A stretch of DNA of 64,000 nucleotides, from contig NZ_JAFNJU010000001.1 in NCBI RefSeq assembly GCF_017368455.1, positions 1 through 64,000 of the forward strand, given 5' to 3'. Position numbers and translations under genes: made by a program. Under the pieces are notes generated by a model, which had not been told where the DNA came from, made no database searches, and saw nothing but the letters and a program-made list of their open reading frames with translations. This DNA is from Proteiniclasticum aestuarii (lineage in GTDB: Bacteria > Bacillota > Clostridia > Clostridiales > Clostridiaceae). The first letter of the stretch is position 1. Each line of letters begins with the position of its first letter. Below are positions 52,570 through 61,314 of the stretch, piece after piece.

Positions 52570-53553
52570 ATGAGTGAAAATAACACGACTTATTATGAAG
52601 TTTATCCCGCACGCGTGCTGGACTTTCTGAACTACTCCAGCACCATACGCGGCAAGTCAGACAGCACCATTGAAGCCTACGGCTATGATCTGGGTTTGTT
52701 CTTCAGATTCATCAAAATGCATCGAAGACTTGTTCCTGCCGAGATTCCTTTCGATGAAATCCTCATCCATGATATCGATGATGAATTCTTAAGGAAAATC
52801 ACTTTATCCGAAATTTATGCGTTCCTATCTTTTACAGATAAAAAACGTAAAAATTCAACCTATGCACGTGCTAGAAAAACGGCCTGTATCAAAACTTTTT
52901 TTAAATACTTAACCGTGAAAGCCCGTATCATCGATAAAGATCCAACTATAGAATTAGAAAGACCCAAAATCAAGAAAAGAAACCCCGTCTATCTGACCCT
53001 CGATGAAAGCTTGTCTCTGCTGAGATCAATGGACAAAGAAAATATCAACTACAAGCGTGACTACTGCATACTGACGTTATTTCTGAATTGCGGACTCCGT
53101 CTATCAGAACTTGTCAGCATCAGAATCAGTAAAATCAAAGAAGATACTCTTACCGTCATCGGTAAAGGAAACAAGGAACGGGTCGTTTATCTGAATCAGG
53201 CATGCATCTCTAGTTTGAATGAATATATGACAATCCGATCTAAAATCGAAACGGATGACCAGCATAAAGACTACCTGTTTCTGTCCACCCACCGAAGACC
53301 CATAAATAAGCGAACCGTTGAGATCTTAGTGAAGAAACATGTGCAGCACGCTGGTCTGACGGATGAAAAATACAGTCCTCATAAGCTTCGACATACAGCA
53401 GCTACACTGATGTATAAGCATGGAAAAGTCGATATTAGAAGTCTACAGATGATTCTTGGACATGAAAATGTTTCAACCACACAGATTTATACCCATGTCG
53501 ATAACGAAGCACTCCGTGAAGCTGTCAAAGCAAATCCATTGGCCGATGAATAA
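52570..53553 (+). CDS. Tyrosine recombinase, XerC/D-like
   Basis: A 327-residue site-specific recombinase. The N-terminal core-binding SAM-like domain (about 12-130; STIEAYGYDLGLFFRFI) is followed by the catalytic domain with R in GLRLSELVSI, K in VIGKGNKERVVYL, H-x-x-R in SPHKLRHTAATLM, H in LGHENVSTT and the nucleophile Tyr in TQIYTHVDN. All active-site residues are intact. Length fits chromosomal XerC/D-like enzymes rather than phage integrases, which have an arm-binding domain. The start is ATG 52570, after AAGGATGG. Its AT-rich flanks and operator repeats suggest a regulated or accessory recombinase. Confidence 0.9.
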   Translation: MSENNTTYYEVYPARVLDFLNYSSTIRGKSDSTIEAYGYDLGLFFRFIKMHRRLVPAEIPFDEILIHDIDDEFLRKITLSEIYAFLSFTDKKRKNSTYARARKTACIKTFFKYLTVKARIIDKDPTIELERPKIKKRNPVYLTLDESLSLLRSMDKENINYKRDYCILTLFLNCGLRLSELVSIRISKIKEDTLTVIGKGNKERVVYLNQACISSLNEYMTIRSKIETDDQHKDYLFLSTHRRPINKRTVEILVKKHVQHAGLTDEKYSPHKLRHTAATLMYKHGKVDIRSLQMILGHENVSTTQIYTHVDNEALREAVKANPLADE

Positions 53554-53557
53554 CCAA

Positions 53558-53602
53558 CACAATATATAGGTGTCAATTTATTCTTTTGACCTTATATATT
53601 GT
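53558..53602. repeat. AT-rich inverted repeat after the recombinase gene
   Basis: Arms at 53558-53575 and 53586-53602 pair as ACAATATATA / TATATATTGT plus GTCAA / TTGAC with a one-base bulge. It starts 4 bases after the recombinase stop. It may be its terminator or a recombinase binding site; Xer-type sites are also paired imperfect arms of about 11 bases with a short centre. Confidence 0.5.
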
Positions 53603-53920
53603 ACTTCTTCAAAATTACGATGAATTCAACTTTACATAATATTTATTTAGTTTACTGATTGGCGTTCAGCATCCCCTTCCCCCCTCTCACTTCATTGAAA
53701 CATTTACACTATAAGCTAGTGATCATGACTATACATCTGTTCTTCTGCAAAGCGAAATCCAAGCAAAACTCCCGAGCCATATTTTTTTGAAAATCCAGGT
53801 CAATTCTGTTTGCTTTTTTAGTAAATAGAAAAAAATAATTATTTGAAATGTTCAGAAATTGTCCTCTCATAAAATACATATTGCACCAAGCCCATCCCCT
53901 ACTCATTATCTTGAAAGAAT
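53603..53920. other. Non-coding gap between recombinase and antiporter operon
   Basis: About 320 AT-rich bases. Apart from a pyrimidine-rich stretch (CCCCTTCCCCCCTCTC, near 53671-53686) I see no gene, promoter or repeat that I can support. A 65-codon minus-strand frame (53709-53906) has no ribosome site or recognisable product. Confidence 0.4.
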
Positions 53921-53966
53921 AAAAAATCGCACTATCTAATCATGAATATACTAGATAGCGCGATTT
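53921..53966 (-). terminator. Terminator of the Mrp/Mbh operon
   Basis: On the minus strand a 15-bp stem with one G-U pair (53966-53952 with 53938-53924) is followed by TTTTTT. It lies 10 bases after the stop at 53976. Confidence 0.9.
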
Positions 53967-53975
53967 CTTTTTTGA

Positions 53976-55829
53976 TTACAGGAAATTAAGCAGCAGCAAA
54001 ATCAGGAGCAGAAGCATAAATCCATAGATAAAAACATCCGATTTATTGATGTATTTTTCTGCTGAACGCAATAACCCTCGTAAGAATCTTCCAGAACGTT
54101 CATAGACTGGAGCGTAATATTCGCTTTCAAAATCAAGCTGCTTGGGTAAGTGAAAGTGAAACAGATTGAATTTTATGCCCGCAATATAGATTATAAATCC
54201 GGCACTGTATACAGTTATCATGGACAAGAGATCCTTGCTGTTGAAGAAGTTCATGTCAACGAGGTATTGATCTATGAAGTAGGCATCAAAATTCAGTGAC
54301 CGGGCTGACGGTATGATGAAGTGATCCATCATCAGATTCGGAAAGAGCCCAATAGCAAGAATCAGGACAGAAAGCACAATCATGGCAATGGTTCCCGTAT
54401 CATATTTTTCTTTCACATATTTATATTTCTTAGGCATGTGTCCAAGAAAAACATGAGAATAGAGCTTGATGAATGATGCCGCAGTGCATGCACTGACAAA
54501 AGTAAAAAGATACTCTGCCCACCTAAAGGCTGGATGTCCATATTCGTATGCTTCTATGATGGCATGATGCAGGATGGATTTACTTGCAAAACCATTAAGT
54601 AAAGGCATTCCTGTGATCCCTAGTGCTGCAATAAGTCCTGCAGCTGCTGCAATAGGCATTTTTCTCCATAGACCACCCAGATTGTACATATTCTTTTCCC
54701 TGGTTCTGAAAAAGACTACCCCTGCGACCATGAACAGCAACGCCTTGAATAAACCATGATTAATCATGTGATACACGCTTCCAGAAAATCCCATGGCACC
54801 ATCGTATCCCAGATAGGCAGCAACTCCTATACCCATGATCACATAACCCATCTGACTTACGCTGTGATAAGCGAGCATACGGATCATTTTCTCCTGCTCC
54901 AGCGCCGCTATGACGCCTACAACCATTGTAATGATGCCAAGCCATATGACCACAGCACCGATGTCTTTCAGTGTGACCAGCACCCTGTTCACTGTCTGCT
55001 CTTCTAGCGCCTCTGTAGAACTGATGACAGATACAATGAGCCTTGCAATGCCATATCCACCTAATTTCATGAGGATACCTGAAGACAACGCATTCACTGA
55101 GATATGAGCTTTTGGATAGATGACCGGTACCCAATGGTGCAGTGGAACCATCCCTGCCTTCACGCCAAATCCGGTGAGGAAGAAAGCCGCTGAAACGTAT
55201 TTGACATTACCTATTTCTCCGAATTTTTCAGCGATGGTGATCCATTCGTAATTCTGGGTATAGGCAGATAATACAAGAATTCCTGCCAGGATGGATAATC
55301 CACCGAAAATACCGAAATAAATATAGATACTTCCCGCTTCTATGACCTTCTGTCCCCTCTCATGAACCATCAGCGCAAAGGAAGCAAAGGTCACAATTTC
55401 AAAAAACATGAAGAAGCTGAGCAGATCCCCAGCCATCAGTGTACCAATGGTAGCCAGATAGGTGATCATGAAGAACAGGTAAAAACTTCTTTCTCGCCCG
55501 CATCCTTTAATATCCACGGATGTGTAGAAACTGACCGCCAGAAAGATGACCCCTGCCAGAATCATGAATACCAGGCTTAAAAGATCGATTCTGAAGATGA
55601 TTCCATTCCCGAATACCCTGGCAATCTCATACTCTGTGGGAGCTGCCAGCACTTCAGGATAGATGGCAATCATCAGTATCGTAGTGAAAAGAATGACAGC
55701 CCGTACAGAAAACCGCCTGATTCCTCTGTTTTTTCCGCTTAAGAGAGGAATTAGAAGAATTTCAATCATAGTCAGCATGATTATGATCACAGGCAGCCAT
55801 AACTGTACAATCGCTCGTGCTGTATTCAT
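53976..55829 (-). CDS. Mrp/Mbh antiporter subunit, ND5/MrpD family, third copy
   Basis: A 617-residue protein with about 14-16 membrane helices. Ion-channel residues of the family are present: Glu in FFEIVTFASF (helix 5), Lys in GVKAGMVPLHHWVP (helix 7) and Lys in GILMKLGGYG (helix 8). The segment between the last two is unusual: PKAHISVNALSSG replaces the AHPxAPTPxSALLSG seen in the other two copies. A charged tail (about 540-600) precedes a final helix. It is a close paralogue of the next gene (shared GYVIMGIGVAAYLG, GFASKSILHHAI). Start after AAGGAGG. Last gene of the operon. Confidence 0.88.
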   Translation of the reverse strand: MNTARAIVQLWLPVIIIMLTMIEILLIPLLSGKNRGIRRFSVRAVILFTTILMIAIYPEVLAAPTEYEIARVFGNGIIFRIDLLSLVFMILAGVIFLAVSFYTSVDIKGCGRERSFYLFFMITYLATIGTLMAGDLLSFFMFFEIVTFASFALMVHERGQKVIEAGSIYIYFGIFGGLSILAGILVLSAYTQNYEWITIAEKFGEIGNVKYVSAAFFLTGFGVKAGMVPLHHWVPVIYPKAHISVNALSSGILMKLGGYGIARLIVSVISSTEALEEQTVNRVLVTLKDIGAVVIWLGIITMVVGVIAALEQEKMIRMLAYHSVSQMGYVIMGIGVAAYLGYDGAMGFSGSVYHMINHGLFKALLFMVAGVVFFRTREKNMYNLGGLWRKMPIAAAAGLIAALGITGMPLLNGFASKSILHHAIIEAYEYGHPAFRWAEYLFTFVSACTAASFIKLYSHVFLGHMPKKYKYVKEKYDTGTIAMIVLSVLILAIGLFPNLMMDHFIIPSARSLNFDAYFIDQYLVDMNFFNSKDLLSMITVYSAGFIIYIAGIKFNLFHFHLPKQLDFESEYYAPVYERSGRFLRGLLRSAEKYINKSDVFIYGFMLLLLILLLLNFL

Positions 55830-55843
55830 CGCTACACCCTCCT

Positions 55844-57883
55844 TCAGGATACAAGGTAAATGATAATACCCAGCAGTACAATGGCATAAATCACCACATC
55901 ACTCTTGATGATTGTTGTTTCCATACCATGTATGAATGTATTGGACATGGCCAGACTCTTCTTTCTGATCCCTTTGTTGAGCGTAAAATCTCCATCCATC
56001 CATCTCGGAAGATGCAGATGAAACAGATGATACCGGATGCCCAGATAAAAGATCGCAATGCCGATGGCGAATATATAAACCATAGTCATCAGGTCATGGC
56101 TGTTGAAGAAATTCATGCCCACCAGATAATGTTCTATAAAATCTTCACTGTATGCAAATCCTCTCGTTGCAGGGATGATGAACTGATTCATGATGAAATT
56201 CGGAAATACTCCAATGAGGGTCACAAGAAGCGCCAGTCCGCCCATCCCAAGGTTCATCATGATCTTCTCCCCTTTAATATCCTTGTATTTCTCTGGAAGC
56301 TTCCCCAGGAACACAAATCCGAATAGCTTGATGAAGGAAGTGACCGTTCCGGCACTGATCAGTGTGAAAATCATCTCTGCGTATCGGAAGGACGGATGGC
56401 CGTATTCGTAGGCTTCTACAATGGCATGATGCAGAATGGACTTGCTGGCAAATCCGTTAAAGAGAGGCATTCCCGTTATACCTAGAGCTGCAATCAGACA
56501 AACCAGCGCAGTAAAGGGAAACTTTCTCCACATACCACCGAGTTTGTACATGTCCATTTCATGGGTTTTGAGATAAATGACCCCTGCGACCATGAAGAGC
56601 AGTGATTTGAACAAAGCGTGATTGACCATATGATAGATGGCCCCAGAGAACCCCATGGCCCCTTTGGGGCCAAGATATGCCGCTACTCCGATCCCCATAA
56701 TGATATATCCCATCTGACTGATGCTGTGATAGGCGAGCATCTTCTTCATATTGCTCTGCTGAAGAGCCATGAAGACCCCTGCCGCCATGGTGATGATGCC
56801 GATCCAGATGATGACGGCCCCCAACACATTGCTCAGATCCCAGATTGGATCATCATAGGGTAGAAAAGCCCCCTTCGCCGGCATGAAGAAACTGGTCAGC
56901 ACCCTTAGCATCCCGAATGCACCGATTTTGATCATCAGACCCGATAAAAGTGCACTGGCTGGTGTCGGAGCCACCGGATGGGCTCTGGGCAGCCAGATAT
57001 GAAGTGGTAGCATTCCTGCCTTGATGCCAAATCCGATGAGAAAGAGTGTGGCAATAAGATACTTGACATTGCCAAGAGAACTGACTTTCGTAGCCATGGG
57101 AACAAATGCCACCGTACCTGCATGGACATAAAGAAGTATGATGCCAAGTAGAAGCGCAAGGCCTCCCGCGACACCCATATAGATATAGCTGTCTCCGGCG
57201 ATGAGAGACTCTTTGGACTGATTATGCGCCACAAGGAAATAGGAAGCGAAAGTCATAATCTCGAAGAACAGAAACATGGTGATGAGATCCCCTGCCATGA
57301 TGGTTCCCAGTACTCCCCCATAAGTGATGGACATCTGAAGAAAGAATCTGTTTCGATGTTTTTCGATGCTCATATAATCATGGGCATACATACTCACAAG
57401 AACCCAGATGATGGATGACACCATGGCCATGATGAATCCCATGAGATCCACCTTGAAATTCAGTCCAAGCCCAAGCATTCTGGGAATCTCAAACCTCATA
57501 GTTCCTTCCATGACCTGAGGGAAAAGAGCAAGGATCAGAAAGAAGGTAAGCACTGTTGTATAGACCACTGCCATGTCTCTTGAGTTTTCCCGTCGTCTGA
57601 AAAAATACATTTCTATGGGACCACCCACCAGAGGGATCAGGACAATAATCAAGGGAAGACTCTTGAAGTTATTCAGATAGCTGGATATGCTCTCGGCTAT
57701 GTTCACGGCAAAAAGAGCGACGCCACTCAATGTGGATTTGTCCACATTGGCGGAGAAAAAGAGAAATGCCGAGAATAGAAGTCCCAGAATGATATATAGG
57801 ATAATGCAGTTGATGCAGAAAGCATCCAGCTTCTTCTTTTTTTTGAATTCTGTATATTTATATTGCTTATTTGTATGCTTCAA
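55844..57883 (-). CDS. Mrp/Mbh antiporter subunit, ND5/MrpD family, second copy
   Basis: A 679-residue membrane protein with an added basic N-terminus (FKKKKK at 13-18) and one or two extra N-terminal helices. It has FFEIMTFASY (Glu, helix 5), GFGIKAGMLPLHIWLPRAHPVAPTPASALLSG (Lys, helix 7), LMIKIGAFG (Lys, helix 8) and the late ASKSIL Lys. Such subunits move H+ or Na+ across the membrane. The start is TTG at 57883, six bases after GGAGG. It lies between the mrpD-like gene and its own paralogue. Confidence 0.88.
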   Translation of the reverse strand: MKHTNKQYKYTEFKKKKKLDAFCINCIILYIILGLLFSAFLFFSANVDKSTLSGVALFAVNIAESISSYLNNFKSLPLIIVLIPLVGGPIEMYFFRRRENSRDMAVVYTTVLTFFLILALFPQVMEGTMRFEIPRMLGLGLNFKVDLMGFIMAMVSSIIWVLVSMYAHDYMSIEKHRNRFFLQMSITYGGVLGTIMAGDLITMFLFFEIMTFASYFLVAHNQSKESLIAGDSYIYMGVAGGLALLLGIILLYVHAGTVAFVPMATKVSSLGNVKYLIATLFLIGFGIKAGMLPLHIWLPRAHPVAPTPASALLSGLMIKIGAFGMLRVLTSFFMPAKGAFLPYDDPIWDLSNVLGAVIIWIGIITMAAGVFMALQQSNMKKMLAYHSISQMGYIIMGIGVAAYLGPKGAMGFSGAIYHMVNHALFKSLLFMVAGVIYLKTHEMDMYKLGGMWRKFPFTALVCLIAALGITGMPLFNGFASKSILHHAIVEAYEYGHPSFRYAEMIFTLISAGTVTSFIKLFGFVFLGKLPEKYKDIKGEKIMMNLGMGGLALLVTLIGVFPNFIMNQFIIPATRGFAYSEDFIEHYLVGMNFFNSHDLMTMVYIFAIGIAIFYLGIRYHLFHLHLPRWMDGDFTLNKGIRKKSLAMSNTFIHGMETTIIKSDVVIYAIVLLGIIIYLVS

Positions 57884-57896
57884 ATCAATCCTCCGT

Positions 57897-59399
57897 TTAT
57901 AAGCCCATACCCGAACCGATGAAGGTCGGTACAGCCTGCTGGATAATATCCATCACCAGATGGGGGAAAAGTCCGATGACAAGACTGCCCAATGCCACGA
58001 GAACCATGGAAACTTTCATGGTCTCCGGAATGCCATCCCGATGCATTTCAAGCGGCTTTCCAGGACGCTCTCTTAAGAAAGCTGAGACTATGATGGGCAG
58101 ATAGTACAGCGCATTGAGAAAACTGCTGAGAAGAAGGACGATGAGCAGTTCCGGGTGCCCAGCATCCAGCACAGCAAGTCCAAGATACCATTTGCTCATG
58201 AATCCGCTGGTTCCTGGAATTCCAATCATCCCAAGGACACCTATGCTGAACACCGTCATGGTAATAGGCATTTCATAGCCGATTCCATCCAGGTTCTTCA
58301 CATCCCTCTTTCCAGTGAGGTAAATGATGGAGCCCGCACTGAGAAACAGCGCTGATTTCATGAATGCATGGGACACCACATGGAAAAGTGCTGCAGAGAA
58401 TCCCATTTCACTTGCAAGGGCAAGTCCCAGAAAAATATAACCGATCTGTGACACGCTGGAATAAGCCAGTCTTCGCTTGATGTCTCTCTGAGTCAGTGCA
58501 AAAACCGAGCCCATCATCATGCTTAAGACAGCGAAGATAATGAGATAATCAGCAATCCCAATATCAACAGAAATATTCTTTCCCACGACCCGATACATGA
58601 TTTTGGCGATGGAAAAGACGTATGCTTTCACAACCAGTCCTGATAAAAGCGCACTGGATGGTGTAGGCGCTGTGGAATGTGCATCAGGGAGCCAGTTATG
58701 CAGTGGAAAAATGGCTGCTTTGATACTGAAGCCTGTAATCATGAATCCCATGGCCAGCAGTATGTTTCTGGGGTATAGCCTCCACACCGCACTGATTTCC
58801 TGATTGATGGCACTCATATTCAGCTGTCCTGTGACCATATAGATGAGCGCTATACCCATGAGCACTGTGACAGAACCGATGGCCCCCATCATCAGATACT
58901 TCATGCTGGCCATGAGTGTATCTTTCTTCTTCTTGATTGCAATGATCGCAACAGAAGTGATGGAAAGTATTTCCATGAACACATATAAGTTAAACATGTC
59001 ATTGGTAAAGATCATGCCAATCATCGAAAAAATCAGCAGGAAGACCAGCGTGTAATAGCTGTACATTCTGGACGATTCGATTTCATGTTCCAGATCTTTC
59101 AGTGAGTAAATGATGATTAGAAGAGACAACGTCAGGACAATCAGCGTCATCAGCGCAGAAAACTCATCCACGAGAAACTCGATGCCGATTCCGGCGGGAT
59201 AAGATCCGAAGGTATAGCTGTAAGGAGCATCCCAAAGTACCTTCAATAATTCCAGCAGAGCCATGATCCATGCTATACCAAGAATGGAGACCATCAGAAG
59301 CTGAAATCTTCTGCCATACGGTTTCCTCTGCAGTGGAATGGTCACTGCGAAGATCAGAAGAACCATCAGGATGTAGACCGGAAAGTGTATGTTACTCAT
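57897..59399 (-). CDS. mrpD: Mrp antiporter subunit D / MbhH-like
   Basis: A 500-residue ion-translocating subunit, close in length to MrpD (about 490). It has a Glu in MEILSITSVAI, GFSIKAAIFPLHNWLPDAHSTAPTPSSALLSG with the helix-7 Lys, and GLVVKAYVFS with the helix-8 Lys. It follows mrpC with an 8-base overlap, the universal MrpC-MrpD order. ATG at 59399 is preferred over GTG at 59411, which sits next to the ribosome site. It is the MrpD core to which the two extra large subunits downstream were added. Confidence 0.92.
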   Translation of the reverse strand: MSNIHFPVYILMVLLIFAVTIPLQRKPYGRRFQLLMVSILGIAWIMALLELLKVLWDAPYSYTFGSYPAGIGIEFLVDEFSALMTLIVLTLSLLIIIYSLKDLEHEIESSRMYSYYTLVFLLIFSMIGMIFTNDMFNLYVFMEILSITSVAIIAIKKKKDTLMASMKYLMMGAIGSVTVLMGIALIYMVTGQLNMSAINQEISAVWRLYPRNILLAMGFMITGFSIKAAIFPLHNWLPDAHSTAPTPSSALLSGLVVKAYVFSIAKIMYRVVGKNISVDIGIADYLIIFAVLSMMMGSVFALTQRDIKRRLAYSSVSQIGYIFLGLALASEMGFSAALFHVVSHAFMKSALFLSAGSIIYLTGKRDVKNLDGIGYEMPITMTVFSIGVLGMIGIPGTSGFMSKWYLGLAVLDAGHPELLIVLLLSSFLNALYYLPIIVSAFLRERPGKPLEMHRDGIPETMKVSMVLVALGSLVIGLFPHLVMDIIQQAVPTFIGSGMGL

Positions 59400-59775
59400 C
59401 TTCTTCCACACTCCTTATCTTCATGATCTCATCCAGATCGATGGTGCCATAGGCTTCATGGATTTTCATGATGATGCTCAGCGCAAAGGCCGTGATGCTT
59501 ACAGCCACTACAATACCCGTGAGTATCATGGCTGCAGGCAGCGGATTCACAAACACTTTTTCTCCAGAAGACGGATCAATGATCGGGGCCACCGCCCCCT
59601 TCACATAGCCAATGGAAACGAAGAAAAGAAATATGGAAGTCTCCATGATATTGATTCCGATGATTTTCTTGATCAGATTAGAGTGCGTGAGCACTGTATA
59701 GAGACCAATGATGAAAAGAATCATGGCACCGATATAATTGATGTTGTTTGCGATGGTACTTAAATCAAACTTCAT
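59392..59775 (-). CDS. mrpC: Mrp antiporter subunit C / MbhG-like (NuoK family)
   Basis: A 127-residue NuoK-type protein with three helices. It has NYIGAMILFIIGLYTVLTHSNLIKKIIGINIMETSI, the family core with a membrane Glu in helix 2, followed by a longer periplasmic loop and a third helix (AAMILTGIVVAVSITAFAL). The ATG overlaps the mrpB stop (ATGA). It links MrpD to the rest of the complex. Confidence 0.93.
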   Translation of the reverse strand: MKFDLSTIANNINYIGAMILFIIGLYTVLTHSNLIKKIIGINIMETSIFLFFVSIGYVKGAVAPIIDPSSGEKVFVNPLPAAMILTGIVVAVSITAFALSIIMKIHEAYGTIDLDEIMKIRSVEEDE

Positions 59776-60197
59776 TCCTCTTCCTCCAGCATGGTATGAA
59801 ACAGCGTGACGATGGTGCTCATGACTTTCAGTCCTATGGCGATGGTCACAATGGGTATAAGACCCGCACTGAACACACTACCCAGCTGACCCATGGGAAA
59901 GCCGGCTTCCTGATTTGTGAGGAAATTATAGCCTGCAGCTATGCCGGCGAATCCCACAAGAATGAAGAAGAGGATCCCACCGGTTTCAATCTTTGAGGAT
60001 ACACCATGAGGCATCCTTTTCTGTCCAGACTTCAGTCCGAAGGCCAATGTATAGAGAACGATACTCGCAGCGAAAATCGCCCCCCCTGAAAAGCCTCCTC
60101 CCGGAGACAGATGCCCATGAATGATCACATAGATGCCATAGAGCTGGATAAAGGGCAGAATCATTTTTGTTATGACTCGTACAAATAAATCATCCAT
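59772..60197 (-). CDS. mrpB: Mrp antiporter subunit B / MbhF-like
   Basis: A 141-residue MnhB-domain protein with four helices. It has VITKMILPFIQLYGIYVIIHGHLSPGGGFSGGAI, the typical MrpB motif with His and the Gly-rich turn. AGGAGG lies before the ATG at 60197; the ATG at 60212 is upstream of that site. It overlaps mbhE-like by 8 bases and mrpC by 4. Confidence 0.93.
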   Translation of the reverse strand: MDDLFVRVITKMILPFIQLYGIYVIIHGHLSPGGGFSGGAIFAASIVLYTLAFGLKSGQKRMPHGVSSKIETGGILFFILVGFAGIAAGYNFLTNQEAGFPMGQLGSVFSAGLIPIVTIAIGLKVMSTIVTLFHTMLEEEE

Positions 60198-60498
60198 GAT
60201 GCTCCTCCTCATTGTCCGATTTTCTGTGATGAAAAATTCCGATTAAAGACACCACGGCTGCAATACCTGTAAAAAGCACAGTCGTCTCCCCCAGCGTATC
60301 AAATGCACGATAATCCGTGATGATGGCTGCAATGAGATTGGTGCTTCCTGTATCTTCAGCCCCTTCACTGATGTAATACTCTGCGATCTCGTTATACGAT
60401 GGATTCGTCCTGTCACCAACGGGCGGGAGTTCAGAGATGCTTGAAAGAAGCACCAGGAGAAGGCCTCCAAGGACGATGAGCGTGAAAATCTTCTTCAT
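60190..60498 (-). CDS. MbhE-like subunit (MrpA C-terminal domain, part 2)
   Basis: A 102-residue membrane protein with two helices (LIVLGGLLLVLLSS and VLFTGIAAVVSLIG), matching MbhE of archaeal membrane hydrogenases or the extreme C-terminal part of MrpA. The loop ITDYRAFDTLGETTVLFT is the conserved signature; its Asp and Glu are typical. The start ATG at 60498 shares one base with the previous stop (TAATG) and follows GGAGG. An upstream in-frame extension runs through the previous gene in another frame and is not real. Confidence 0.88.
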   Translation of the reverse strand: MKKIFTLIVLGGLLLVLLSSISELPPVGDRTNPSYNEIAEYYISEGAEDTGSTNLIAAIITDYRAFDTLGETTVLFTGIAAVVSLIGIFHHRKSDNEEEHHG

Positions 60499-60734
60499 TA
60501 TTCCATCCTCCTGGTTCTGCTGATGACCACCACAAATAGTATGGTGGTGATTCCTGCACCGATGGCCGCTTCGGTCATGGCGACATCCGATGCACGCAGA
60601 AGAAGCCACAAAAGAGCCATCACCAGGCTATATGCTGTGAAGATGATCACAGCACCCAGAAGATCTTTTGTTCTTTCCACTGCAATGGCCGCAACGATCA
60701 GAAACACGATGAGAATCACATTAAATATCTGCAT
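60498..60734 (-). CDS. MbhD-like subunit (DUF4040, MrpA C-terminal domain, part 1)
   Basis: A 78-residue protein with three helices and the DUF4040 core: DLLGAVIIFTAYSLVMALLWLLLRASDVAMTEAAIGAG. In typical Mrp antiporters this domain is fused at the end of MrpA; here, as in archaeal Mbh, it is a separate gene. The conserved Glu in MTEAAIG is present. The start at 60734 overlaps the mrpG end by 14 bases. A longer in-frame reading to 60833 is inside mrpG in another frame and is rejected. Confidence 0.88.
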   Translation of the reverse strand: MQIFNVILIVFLIVAAIAVERTKDLLGAVIIFTAYSLVMALLWLLLRASDVAMTEAAIGAGITTILFVVVISRTRRME

Positions 60735-61035
60735 CCGGACCCTCCTTTCTCTTCCCGATTTCCTTATCATAGGCTGCTTTGGAAATGATATGGGCTGCAA
60801 CGGGATTGGTGACCATGATGAAGACAAGAACAACGAGGAGTTTCAGGCTCACCGGATCAACCCCCTTATAGACAATCAGAGCCAGGAGTGCAAGGCCCGC
60901 ACCCAACGTGTCACTCTTGGTGGTCGCATGCATCCTGCTGAAGACATCCGGAAGCCTTATGAGTCCTGTGGTGCCTACCAGAAAGAAAAAGCAGCTTGAA
61001 AGCGCAAGCACTAGAATAACAAAATCTTTGAACAT
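60721..61035 (-). CDS. mrpG: Mrp antiporter subunit G / MbhC-like
   Basis: A 104-residue MnhG/PhaG protein with three helices. It has the signature GTTGLIRLPDVFSRMHATTKSDTLGAGL and NPVAAHIISKAAY. The ATG at 61035 follows AGGAGGTG by 7-8 bases; the GTG at 61044 is part of that site. It overlaps mbhD-like and follows mrpF closely. Confidence 0.92.
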   Translation of the reverse strand: MFKDFVILVLALSSCFFFLVGTTGLIRLPDVFSRMHATTKSDTLGAGLALLALIVYKGVDPVSLKLLVVLVFIMVTNPVAAHIISKAAYDKEIGKRKEGPDADI

Positions 61036-61047
61036 TGCAAACACCTC

Positions 61048-61314
61048 CTAATACAGTTTCCCTTTTTCAATGAATTTGGATACAGCGATGGTGGCTATGA
61101 ATCCCATCATGGAATAAATCAGTGCCACGTCGATAAATGCGTTCTGTTCCGTGATGACGGATATGAGGGCAATAAGCACCGTCACTTTGGTGGTGATCAC
61201 ATTGATGGAAACAACACGATCGGCAGCGGTTGGTCCCACATAAGCTCTGTAAAGACAGATGAAAGCCAGAAGCGCCAGAAAAATCGTCATGCCAGTAAAT
61301 ACTTGTATACTCAT
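61048..61314 (-). CDS. mrpF: Mrp antiporter subunit F / MbhB-like
   Basis: An 88-residue MnhF/PhaF protein with three helices, normal length. It has LYRAYVGPTAADRVVSINVITTKV, the family signature, and an Asp in FIDVALIYSMMGFIATIAVSKF. The ATG overlaps the mrpE stop (ATGA), so the two are coupled. Confidence 0.93.
   Translation of the reverse strand: MSIQVFTGMTIFLALLAFICLYRAYVGPTAADRVVSINVITTKVTVLIALISVITEQNAFIDVALIYSMMGFIATIAVSKFIEKGKLY

Noticed and set aside
53709-53906. 65-codon minus-strand frame after the recombinase
   Set aside because: No ribosome site or family; lies in non-coding AT-rich DNA.
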